DNA of 64,000 nt from Curtobacterium sp. MCSS17_008 (GTDB lineage: Bacteria; Actinomycetota; Actinomycetes; Actinomycetales; Microbacteriaceae). The notes beneath the pieces are model-generated. The model made no database searches. It was given only the letters and a program-made list of their open reading frames with translations, and was not told the origin of the DNA. Numbering within the stretch: the first letter of the stretch is position 1; each line of letters starts with the position of its first letter. Of the stretch, positions 57,577 to 64,000 are shown in pieces. Both the position numbers and the translations under genes were made by a program. The stretch lies in contig NZ_QKSM01000005.1 of assembly GCF_003234185.1 (NCBI RefSeq), positions 185,266 to 249,265 of the forward strand, read 5' to 3'.

Positions 57577-59492
57577 GCCAGTCAGATCCCCGCCCCGTCG
57601 GCACCGCCGACCTGCCGGGAGGCACGGATCCCGACGTCGAGGAGACCCCCGACGTGCGGTCTGCCGCGCCCGTCACCGCGTCGGTCACCACCCTGGGGGT
57701 GCGCGGCGAGGAGCGCGAGGACTTCACGAAGGCGGAGAGCAAGCGCCTGCGGCGGCGCTCCCTCGCCCTGCTCGGGTCGCTCGCGTCGCCGCTGAAGGCC
57801 CGACTGGTGCTGCTCGGGGTCGTCGTGGTCGTCTCCACCGCGGGCACGGTCGCGGGCCCGGCGCTCATCGCGTGGGGCATCGACAACGCGCTGCCCGCCG
57901 TGCTCGACAGCAACGACTGGGTGCCCGCGTTCGGCGTCGTCGCGACCTACATCGTGGTGGCGGTGCTCGGCGCGGTGCTCACCGCGTGGTACACCGTGCT
58001 CGCCGCACGCATCAGCCAGGCGATCCTGTTCGACCTGCGGAAGCGGGTGTTCCTGCACACCCAGCGGCTGTCGCTCGAGTTCCACGAGACGTACACGTCG
58101 GGCCGGATCATCTCGCGGCAGACGAGCGACCTCGACTCGATCCGCGAGCTGCTCGACTCCGGCCTGAACCAGCTCATCCAGGGCGTGCTCTACATGGTGT
58201 TCACGGGCATCGCCCTCGTGGTGCTCGACCCGACGTCCGGGCTCGTGCTGGCGGTGTCGCTCGTGCCGCTGTGGTTCCTCGTCCGCTGGTTCCAGACGAA
58301 CTCGCAGACGCTGTTCCGGGCGACCCGTGTCACCTCGGCCCGCGTCATCGTGCACTTCGTCGAGACCATGACCGGCATCCGGGCGGTGCAGGCGTTCCGG
58401 AAGGAGTCCCGCAACCGCGACGAGTACGGCCGGTACGTCGAGGACTACCGGGTGGCGAACACGAAGGTGTTCAACCTGTTCGGGACGTTCGACCCCGTGC
58501 TCGTGCTCATCGGCAACGCGACGCTCGCGGCCGTCGTCATCGTCGGCGGCTTCCGGATCGTCGGCGGCTCGCTCGAGGTCGGCGCGCTGCTCGCGGTCGC
58601 GCTCTACGCGAAGCGGTTCTTCGACCCGGCGCAGGAGCTCGCGATGTTCTACAACGGGTACCAGTCGGCCTCGGCGGCGATGGAGAAGATCTCCGGCGTC
58701 CTCGAGGAGCGGCCGAGCGTGCCGGACCCCGCGGAGCCCGTGCGGCTGCCCGAGGCCACCGGTGCGATGGACTTCGACGACGTCGAGTTCGCCTACAACG
58801 CCGACAAGGTCGTGCTCCCCGGGTTCGACCTGCACATCCCGGCGGGGCAGACGATCGCGCTCGTCGGGTCGACCGGCGCCGGCAAGTCCACGCTCGCGAA
58901 GCTCATGGCGCGGTTCTACGACCCGACGAAGGGGTCCGTGCGGCTGGACGGCGTGGACCTGCGGGACCTCGACCCGAAGGACATGCGCCGGGCGATCGTC
59001 ATGGTGACGCAGGAGGCCTACCTGTTCTCCGGCTCCGTCGCCGACAACATCGCGCTCGGCAAGCCCGGGGCGACGCGGGACGAGATCGTGCGGGCAGCGG
59101 AGGCCGTCGGTGCGCACACGTTCATCGAGGCCCTGCCCGACGGGTACGACACCGACGTGAACAAGCGCGGCGGGCGGGTGTCGGCCGGGCAGCGCCAGCT
59201 GCTGTCGTTCGCCCGGGCGTTCATCGCCGACCCGAAGGTGCTCATCCTCGACGAGGCGACGGCGTCGCTCGACATCCCGTCCGAGCGGCTCGTGCAGGAG
59301 GGACTCGAGACCCTGCTCGCGGACCGCACGGCCGTGATCATCGCGCACCGCCTGTCGACGGTCGCGATCGCCCACCGGGTGCTCGTGATGGAGTACGGCC
59401 GGATCGTCGAGGACGGCACGCCGGACGACCTCATCGCGGGGACCGGGCGGTTCGCCCAGCTGCACGCGGCCTGGCGCGACTCGCTCGTCTGA
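57573..59492 (+). CDS. ABC exporter subunit 2 (catalytic ATP site)
   Basis: A 639-residue half-transporter with a ~65-residue hydrophilic N-terminal extension, six membrane helices and an ATPase domain. Walker A is GSTGAGKST, the Q-loop VTQEAYLFS, Walker B plus catalytic Glu [12 protein letters not shown], and the switch AHRLST; all intact. The signature motif is altered to VSAGQ. Paired with subunit 1, this gives one full and one degenerate ATP site. The ATG overlaps the first gene by 4 bases, so equal production is expected. Confidence 0.93.
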   Translation: MSQSDPRPVGTADLPGGTDPDVEETPDVRSAAPVTASVTTLGVRGEEREDFTKAESKRLRRRSLALLGSLASPLKARLVLLGVVVVVSTAGTVAGPALIAWGIDNALPAVLDSNDWVPAFGVVATYIVVAVLGAVLTAWYTVLAARISQAILFDLRKRVFLHTQRLSLEFHETYTSGRIISRQTSDLDSIRELLDSGLNQLIQGVLYMVFTGIALVVLDPTSGLVLAVSLVPLWFLVRWFQTNSQTLFRATRVTSARVIVHFVETMTGIRAVQAFRKESRNRDEYGRYVEDYRVANTKVFNLFGTFDPVLVLIGNATLAAVVIVGGFRIVGGSLEVGALLAVALYAKRFFDPAQELAMFYNGYQSASAAMEKISGVLEERPSVPDPAEPVRLPEATGAMDFDDVEFAYNADKVVLPGFDLHIPAGQTIALVGSTGAGKSTLAKLMARFYDPTKGSVRLDGVDLRDLDPKDMRRAIVMVTQEAYLFSGSVADNIALGKPGATRDEIVRAAEAVGAHTFIEALPDGYDTDVNKRGGRVSAGQRQLLSFARAFIADPKVLILDEATASLDIPSERLVQEGLETLLADRTAVIIAHRLSTVAIAHRVLVMEYGRIVEDGTPDDLIAGTGRFAQLHAAWRDSLV

Positions 59493-59530
59493 CCGGCGAC
59501 CGGGCTGCGCGCGCGTGGTTGGCTTGTCCC

Positions 59531-59956
59531 ATGAGCAACGACAGCGTGCAGCCCGGCGGCGTCGCCCTGCGCGACCCCTTCCCCGGGGCACCCTTCGCCG
59601 AGGCGGTCCGCCGGTTCTGGCGGAAGTACACCGTGTTCACCGGCCGGGCCTCGCGCTCCGAGTTCTGGTGGTGGTGGATCACGTCGTTCGCGATCGGGCT
59701 CGTGCTGCAGCTCGTCCCGCAGGTGTTCACGCCGGACACCCCGGTGTTCGAGAACCCCGTCGGGTCGTACCTGTTCGTGCTGTGGGGACTCGTGACGCTC
59801 GTCGGCTCGCTCGCCCTCGGGGCACGACGGCTGCACGACGCGGACCGCTCCGGTTTCTGGCAGTTCCTGCACGTGCTCCCCGCCGTCGGCTCGCTCGTGC
59901 TGTTCGTCATGTTCCTGCTGCCGTCGAACCCGAAGGGCGCGCGGTTCGACGCCTAG
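59531..59956 (+). CDS. DUF805 membrane protein
   Basis: A 141-residue protein of the DUF805 family. FWRKYTVFTGRASRSEFWWWW (here YTVFTGRASRSEFWWW) is the N-terminal hallmark, followed by three or four membrane helices and LGARRLHDADRSGFW, the conserved ARRLHDxxRSGW motif. Function is unknown. The ATG at 59531 follows TTGGCT by 6 bases, an imperfect -10 box. It converges on the ATL gene with only 4 bases between stops. Confidence 0.85.
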   Translation: MSNDSVQPGGVALRDPFPGAPFAEAVRRFWRKYTVFTGRASRSEFWWWWITSFAIGLVLQLVPQVFTPDTPVFENPVGSYLFVLWGLVTLVGSLALGARRLHDADRSGFWQFLHVLPAVGSLVLFVMFLLPSNPKGARFDA

Positions 59957-59960
59957 ACGC

Positions 59961-60287
59961 TCAGAACGGGTCGTCGGCGTCCGTGGAGGGCGACCAGCGC
60001 GCACGACGCATGTCGATCCTCCAGACCGAGGAGCCGTGCACGAGCGGGGTCCCCTCGGCGCGGTAGTGCTCGAGCGCCCGGGACTCGTGCCGGGCCGGCG
60101 GCAGTCCGCCGGAGCGGACCACGCGCCACCAGGGCAGGTCGGCGCCCTCGAGCGCCATCACCCTGCCGACCGCGCGGGACGCCCGCGAGCCGAGCGCCGC
60201 GGCGACGTCGCCGTAGGTCATCACGTGACCGGGCGGGATGAGCCGGACCACCTCGGCGACGGCCGCGCCGAAGTCGGGTTCGTCCAC
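59961..60287 (-). CDS. Alkyltransferase-like (ATL) DNA-repair protein
   Basis: A 108-residue protein matching the DNA-binding domain of O6-alkylguanine-DNA alkyltransferases: IPPGHVMTYGDVAAALGSRASRAVGRVMAL with the arginine finger. The active site PCHRVV is replaced by PWWRVV, so the alkyl-accepting Cys is a Trp. This is the mark of ATL proteins, which flag bulky O6-alkylguanine for nucleotide excision repair instead of repairing it. The GTG start at 60287 is a choice by length; no ribosome site stands out. It follows the GNAT gene on the same strand with a 14-base gap. pcrA (41.6 kb) belongs to the NER helicase family. Confidence 0.87.
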   Translation of the reverse strand: MDEPDFGAAVAEVVRLIPPGHVMTYGDVAAALGSRASRAVGRVMALEGADLPWWRVVRSGGLPPARHESRALEHYRAEGTPLVHGSSVWRIDMRRARWSPSTDADDPF

Positions 60288-60301
60288 CGGGCGTCCGGCG
60301 A

Positions 60302-60757
60302 CTACAGGGCGAGCACGGCGTAGTGGTCGCCGTACTGCGTCTCGCGCACGACCTCGAAGCCGAGGGCGCGGAAGAACGCCTCGGGGCTGCCGTCCCCGCC
60401 GGGCTCGTAGACGACGGTCAGGCGGGCGAAGCCGCGGCTGCGGGCCTCGTCCGCCAGGCCGTGCACGGCGAACCGGCCGACACCGCGGCCCTGCGCGTCG
60501 GCGGCCACGTTGACGCGCCAGATCGCGCTGCGGAGCTCCTCCTCGGAGTTGTCCTCGTCGAAGGTGCCGATGATCATGCCGACCACACGGTCTCCGTCGA
60601 GCACCACGCGGGTCCACGCCGAGCTCGGCTTCACGTCGGACTCGGCGACGCCGTACGTGGTCGGCTGCACGAACTGCTCCTGCCCGGGCTTGAGCGTCAG
60701 CGAGTTGGCCGCAGCGGCGGTCGACGCGGAGAGGGCTTCGAGGCGGAGGTCCGTCAT
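60302..60757 (-). CDS. GNAT N-acetyltransferase
   Basis: A 151-residue GNAT fold protein. The acetyl-CoA motif is AAWRVNVAADAQGRGVGRFAVHGLADEA-like (here WRVNVAADAQGRGVGRFAV), with YEPGGDGSPEAFFRALGFE toward the end. SAWTRVVLDGDRVVGMIIGTFD forms the central sheet, a layout like SpeG/PaiA-type acetyltransferases. The substrate is unknown. The ATG at 60757 is set by TAGCCT 7 bases upstream. It is divergent from the ROK gene and probably co-transcribed with the ATL gene. Confidence 0.85.
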   Translation of the reverse strand: MTDLRLEALSASTAAAANSLTLKPGQEQFVQPTTYGVAESDVKPSSAWTRVVLDGDRVVGMIIGTFDEDNSEEELRSAIWRVNVAADAQGRGVGRFAVHGLADEARSRGFARLTVVYEPGGDGSPEAFFRALGFEVVRETQYGDHYAVLAL

Positions 60758-60764
60758 GCCGCTC

Positions 60765-60770
60765 AGGCTA
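60765..60770 (-). promoter_or_regulatory. -10 box of the GNAT gene (leaderless type)
   Basis: TAGCCT is followed by a 7-base gap and the ATG at 60757. Confidence 0.55.
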
Positions 60771-60871
60771 GCGGTGCACCCCGTCCGGGTGCCAGGACGC
60801 CCGGCAGACCGTTGCCGCACCGTTGTCGACCGCGTGGCCCGGACATCGGCGCCGGGTCCCGGGGGCCGCGG

Positions 60872-60877
60872 TAGGGT
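60872..60877 (+). promoter_or_regulatory. -10 box of the ROK gene (leaderless type)
   Basis: TAGGGT is followed by a 6-base gap and the ATG at 60884. Confidence 0.6.
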
Positions 60878-60883
60878 CGCGAC

Positions 60884-62134
60884 ATGGCGGAGCATCGACG
60901 TGGGGCGAACCTGCCGTCGATCGGCGGGTTCAACCGCACCGTCGTGCTGGACGCCGTCCGGCGCTCGCCCGAGGGCCTGAGCCGGGTCGAGCTCGCCGCG
61001 CGTACCGGGCTCAGCGCGCAGACCGTGTCGAACGTGACCCGCTTCCTCATCGAGGCGGGCATGATCGCGGAGTCCGGCACCGTCGTCGCCGGCCGTGGGA
61101 AGCCCCGGACGATCCTGCGGCTCGAGCCCACCAGCCGGTACGCGGTCGGTGTGCACGTCGACCCCGCGGTGGTGACCTACGTCCTGCTCGACCTCGCGGG
61201 CACCGTGGTCGCCGAGACCACCACGTCGACGCCGTCGGCCGACGACCCCTCCGAGGTCGTGCGGACGATCGCGACGGCCGTCGACGGACTCGTCGCCGAC
61301 GCGGGTGTCGCCGTGGAGAGCGTGCTCGGGGTCGGCATCGCCAGCCCGGGGCCCATCGACGTCGACGCCGGTGTCGTGCTCGACCCGCCGTTCCTGCCCC
61401 GGTGGCGCGACGTGCCCCTGCGCGACGCGCTCGCCGAGGCGACGGGCTTCCCGGTGCTGCTCGAGAAGGACGTCACGGCGGCGGTCGTCGGCGAGATGTT
61501 CCTGGCGGGGGAGTCCTCGGCGCGGAACTTCGCCTTCGTGTACTTCGGCACCGGCTTCGGCGTCGGGCTCGTCGTCGACCACGAACCGGTCCGCGGGGTC
61601 GGCTCGAACGCCGGCGACGCGGGGCACATCATGGTGGACCAGGGGGCCCTCGCCGGCACCCCGGACGGATCGGGCACGCGGGGCGAGGTCGGGGCCGCCG
61701 TGGCGCCGGACCGGCTCGTGCAGCTGGCACGCGCACGAGGGCTCCGGCTCGCTGAGGACGCCCCCTCCGACGACGTCACCGCCGTGCAGCGCGCGTGGGA
61801 GGCCCTGGGAGCCGCGATCGACGGCGGCGACGAGGTCGCGGTCGGGCTCGCGGCCGAGGCCGGCGCGGTGATGGGACAGGCCGTGGTCGTCATCGTCAAC
61901 CTGCTCGACATCGACCGTGTCGTCTTCGGCGGGCCGTTCTGGTCGGGGATCGCGCCGGTGGCGCTGCCGGCGGCGAGGGAGGCGGTGGTCGGTTCGCCGC
62001 TGCTCATCCCGAAGCACCCGATCGCGGTGGTCGACAGCGGTCGCGGTGCGGACGTCGCCGCCGTGGGTGCGGCCTGCCTGGTCCTCGACGCCGCGCTGTC
62101 GCCACGGGCGAGCGCGCTGCTCATCCGACGCTGA
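60884..62134 (+). CDS. ROK family transcriptional regulator
   Basis: A 416-residue regulator. The N-terminal winged helix (~20-75) has LSRVELAARTGLSAQTVSNVTRFLIEAGMI. The ROK domain (~85-410) has the ASKHA loops LGVGIASPGPID and FAFVYFGTGFGVGLVVD. The usual ROK zinc site (His plus CxCGxxGC) is missing: after GDAGHIMVDQG come no cysteines. ROK regulators usually respond to sugars or sugar phosphates; no sugar genes are adjacent, so the target is unknown. The TAGGGT box 6 bases before the ATG fixes the start. Divergent from the GNAT gene. Confidence 0.88.
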   Translation: MAEHRRGANLPSIGGFNRTVVLDAVRRSPEGLSRVELAARTGLSAQTVSNVTRFLIEAGMIAESGTVVAGRGKPRTILRLEPTSRYAVGVHVDPAVVTYVLLDLAGTVVAETTTSTPSADDPSEVVRTIATAVDGLVADAGVAVESVLGVGIASPGPIDVDAGVVLDPPFLPRWRDVPLRDALAEATGFPVLLEKDVTAAVVGEMFLAGESSARNFAFVYFGTGFGVGLVVDHEPVRGVGSNAGDAGHIMVDQGALAGTPDGSGTRGEVGAAVAPDRLVQLARARGLRLAEDAPSDDVTAVQRAWEALGAAIDGGDEVAVGLAAEAGAVMGQAVVVIVNLLDIDRVVFGGPFWSGIAPVALPAAREAVVGSPLLIPKHPIAVVDSGRGADVAAVGAACLVLDAALSPRASALLIRR

Positions 62135-62193
62135 CGGCAGCTGCTCGTCCGCCCGGCCCCGTCCACGGCGGTGTGTGGTCGCTCGCGCGCCGC

Positions 62194-62199
62194 TAGGGT
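62194..62199 (+). promoter_or_regulatory. -10 box of the 62.2-kb membrane protein
   Basis: TAGGGT lies 29 bases before the ATG at 62229 and leaves room for the GGAGGAGGG ribosome site. Confidence 0.5.
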
Positions 62200-62228
62200 T
62201 CGGGGACACGCACGTGGAGGAGGGCCGC

Positions 62229-63284
62229 ATGACGACGAGCACGGACGACGAGACGGGGACGATCGACCCGCGGTGGGCGAGGGTCCGGCCACTGGTCTTC
62301 AGGACGATCATCGGAGCCGTCGTCGCGGCCGGCCTGGAGGGGATCGTCGCGGTGCTCCTCGGGGACTTCGGCCGGGTCGCGGTGCAGCTCCTCCTGACGG
62401 TCGTCGTGGTCGTCGTCTTCGCGCTGCTGTCCTGGTACGACGCCGACGTGTCGTCGCGTCGCTCCGGGACGTTCGCGTTCGCGAGCATCGCCGTGTCGAT
62501 GTACCTGCTGGTGACCGGCCTGTTCAAGGTCTGGGTCGTGCCGACGGACCCGTTCGGTGGTGACGGGATCTGGATCGTCGGCGAGCGCTTCTGGCAGTGG
62601 CTCGGGATCGTGTTCGTGGCACGGTTCGCCCTGCTGCACGTCCACCTGCTGCTCGTCATCCACCGGCGCTACCCGACGCCGCTGCTGCAGCTCGTCGCGA
62701 AGGTGACCGTCGCGCTGATCGCGCTGCTCGCCCTGCTGCTGTCGGTGCCGCTCCTGGCTCCGGACGCCGACCTGGCCAGCGGGTACTGGCGGCTCGTGTG
62801 GGTGGTCGTCATCCTCGACCTGCTCGGCACCGTCGTCGTACCGCTGAGCAACGCGCTGTTCCGGCCGCGACCGGCGTCGGTCGCGTGGCCCGCGCCGTCC
62901 GGGACCGGCGCGGGGTCCCCGCACGGCCCCGCCGGGCCGGGGCCCGCGGCCCCGCTCGTCGGCGGGTGGTCGGGCACGCCGGAGCCGGCGGCTCCCGCGG
63001 CACCCGCGGAGCCGGCGGCTCCCGCTGTGTCCGCGGCTCACGCTGTGTCCGCGGAGCTGGCGGCTCACGCTGCGTCCACGGAGCCCGCCGCTCCCGCTGC
63101 ACCCGCGGGCGTCGCACGGCCGACGCGCACGGGTGGCACGACGGTCACGGGCAGCGACGGGATGCTCTACGAGGGGCGGCCGGACGGTGCCCGGGTGCTG
63201 GCCTGGCCCCGTTACGTCGACGGGACGCCGCTGCCGGCCGCCCCGGACGGCTCTCCGGACTTCAGCGGCGTCGCCCGCCCCTGA
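62229..63284 (+). CDS. Membrane protein with Ala/Pro-rich tail
   Basis: A 351-residue protein of unknown function. Residues ~20-220 hold about six hydrophobic segments (LLLTVVVVVVFALLSWY, IAVSMYLLVTGLFKVWVV, FARFALLHVHLLLVI-type, VTVALIALLALLLSVPLL, LVWVVVILDLLGTVVVPL). Residues ~220-300 are an Ala/Pro/Glu-rich low-complexity tail made of short repeated codons (APAEPAAPA...). The last ~50 residues are polar (GSDGMLYEGRPDG). GGAGGAGGG before the ATG is a strong ribosome site. It is convergent with the last gene. Confidence 0.75.
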   Translation: MTTSTDDETGTIDPRWARVRPLVFRTIIGAVVAAGLEGIVAVLLGDFGRVAVQLLLTVVVVVVFALLSWYDADVSSRRSGTFAFASIAVSMYLLVTGLFKVWVVPTDPFGGDGIWIVGERFWQWLGIVFVARFALLHVHLLLVIHRRYPTPLLQLVAKVTVALIALLALLLSVPLLAPDADLASGYWRLVWVVVILDLLGTVVVPLSNALFRPRPASVAWPAPSGTGAGSPHGPAGPGPAAPLVGGWSGTPEPAAPAAPAEPAAPAVSAAHAVSAELAAHAASTEPAAPAAPAGVARPTRTGGTTVTGSDGMLYEGRPDGARVLAWPRYVDGTPLPAAPDGSPDFSGVARP

Positions 63285-63316
63285 CACGCGTCGGCACGGC
63301 AGCGGCAGGACGGCCG

Positions 63317-63336
63317 TGTCGGCACGGCAGCCGACA
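63317..63336. terminator. Hairpin between convergent last genes
   Basis: TGTCGGC (63317-63323) pairs with GCCGACA (63330-63336) across a 6-base loop, between two convergent stops. Confidence 0.5.
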
Positions 63337-63351
63337 GGACGGTCCCGTCGG

Positions 63352-63780
63352 TCAGACCTCGCCGAGCACCTTCCGCCAGGCAGCCGTCAGGGTGGCGTAC
63401 TCGTCGTCCGAGAGCAGGTCGCGCACACCCGTCGCGAGCACCGCCGACCGGACGGCCTCCTCGGCCCCGGCCCGGTCCCGCCGGTGCGCGTCCGAGTGCT
63501 TCACCGCGCGCCCGGCCTCCTGCGCCGCCTCGATCTCGTCCACCCGGCCCGCGGCGCCCGCGGCGTCGAGCGCGTGCTGCCACGCGGCGAGCAGGTCGGC
63601 GTTCGTCACCATCCGGCCGTCGGCCCCGCCCTGGATCGCGAGCGACGCGCTCGGCTCCGGCAGCAGGATCTGCTCGTCGGCCTTCCATGCGACGTCGAGC
63701 GCCTCCGCCTCCTCGGCGGTGATCCGCCCGGCACGTTCGATCATCGACTGCAGTCCGGTGGTGCTGGTGTCGTCCGTCAC
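63352..63780 (-). CDS. Hypothetical soluble helical protein
   Basis: A 142-residue soluble protein, mostly helical and rich in Ala, Asp and Glu. A motif with ITAEEAEALDVAWKADEQ lies near the start and LLSDDEYATLTAAWRKVLGE at the end. No family was recognised. The GTG at 63780 is preferred: GGAGAGGAC lies just upstream. An alternative ATG at 63822 would add 14 residues (VGTTRTRSVGEDT) that fall inside the long inverted repeat at the window edge; the mirrored copy at 63961 would begin with the same residues. Confidence 0.6.
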   Translation of the reverse strand: MTDDTSTTGLQSMIERAGRITAEEAEALDVAWKADEQILLPEPSASLAIQGGADGRMVTNADLLAAWQHALDAAGAAGRVDEIEAAQEAGRAVKHSDAHRRDRAGAEEAVRSAVLATGVRDLLSDDEYATLTAAWRKVLGEV

Positions 63781-63782
63781 GG

Positions 63783-64000
63783 TGTCCTCTCCGACCGAGC
63801 GCGTTCGCGTGGTCCCCACCATCCTCGCGACGCCTGCTGGGAGTCCGGATCTGCGACCCCGCGCCGAGGCGGACGGGAGGCTCCCCGCCGGCCCGCCCCG
63901 CGCCTCCCGTCCGCCTCGGCGCGGGGTCGCAGATCCGGACTCCCAGCAGGCGTCGCGAGGATGGTGGGGACCACGCGAACGCGCTCGGTCGGAGAAGACA
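63783..64000. repeat. 99-bp-arm inverted repeat at the right edge
   Basis: Arms 63783-63881 and 63902-64000 are reverse complements at 98 of 99 positions (only 63787/63996 mismatch). The loop is 20 bases. The centre is a dispersed-family palindrome (GGACGGGAGG 63871-63880 / CCTCCCGTCC 63903-63912). The repeat reaches the last base, so it may go on beyond the window. Confidence 0.95.

Overview
This is a very GC-rich stretch with dense genes, almost entirely housekeeping, from an actinobacterium. The gene neighbourhoods (rplM-rpsI-glmM, coaA-glmS-acpS-alr-tsaEBD, DUF6350-purN-purH, a lone CIRCE-controlled groES, GuaB3, ATL protein, LAFTG sortase signal) fit the Microbacteriaceae, probably a Curtobacterium-like organism. 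That placement is inference from gene order and style; no rRNA or tRNA gene was seen.

Layout. 1-3.8 kb: end of a metallo-hydrolase and a large wall-anchored nuclease with a possible phosphate-starvation box. 4-6.5 kb: rplM, rpsI, glmM. 6.6-15.4 kb: coaA and a glutathione peroxidase facing glmS, then a tight run acpS-alr-alr-tsaE, tsaB-rimI-tsaD (cell-wall precursors, D-alanine, tRNA t6A). 15.5-19.2 kb: a repeat-rich membrane protein, a methyltransferase, groES and rarD. 19.3-29 kb: a branched-chain amino acid type ABC system split into a lone binding lipoprotein and a livHMGF operon, with an SDR enzyme, an AbiEi/DUF559-like protein and guaB between them. 29.3-38.4 kb: GuaB3, glpD, a KhtTU-like K+/H+ antiporter, SURF1, DUF3817 and guaA. 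38.7-48.5 kb: a BI-1 protein, GDPD, pcrA, pdxH, small membrane proteins and recQ. 48.6-55.2 kb: sucCD, DUF6350, purN and purH. 55.2-63.8 kb: a long leader with a possible leader peptide before a heterodimeric ABC exporter, then DUF805, ATL, GNAT, ROK and hypothetical proteins.

Purine synthesis recurs across the window (guaB, guaB3, guaA, purN, purH), as do amino-sugar and wall-precursor synthesis (glmM, glmS, alr).

The accessory signals are mostly in the DNA between genes. (i) A 19-bp-period element of GAGACGCC units in mirrored arrays occurs three times, twice bracketing the AbiEi/DUF559-like gene. (ii) A family of GGACGGGAGGCGC palindromes lies behind many genes. (iii) A nearly perfect 99-bp-arm inverted repeat at the right edge is centred on one of those palindromes. 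(iv) Many genes have a TANNNT box 6-7 bases before the start codon, which suggests widespread leaderless transcription.
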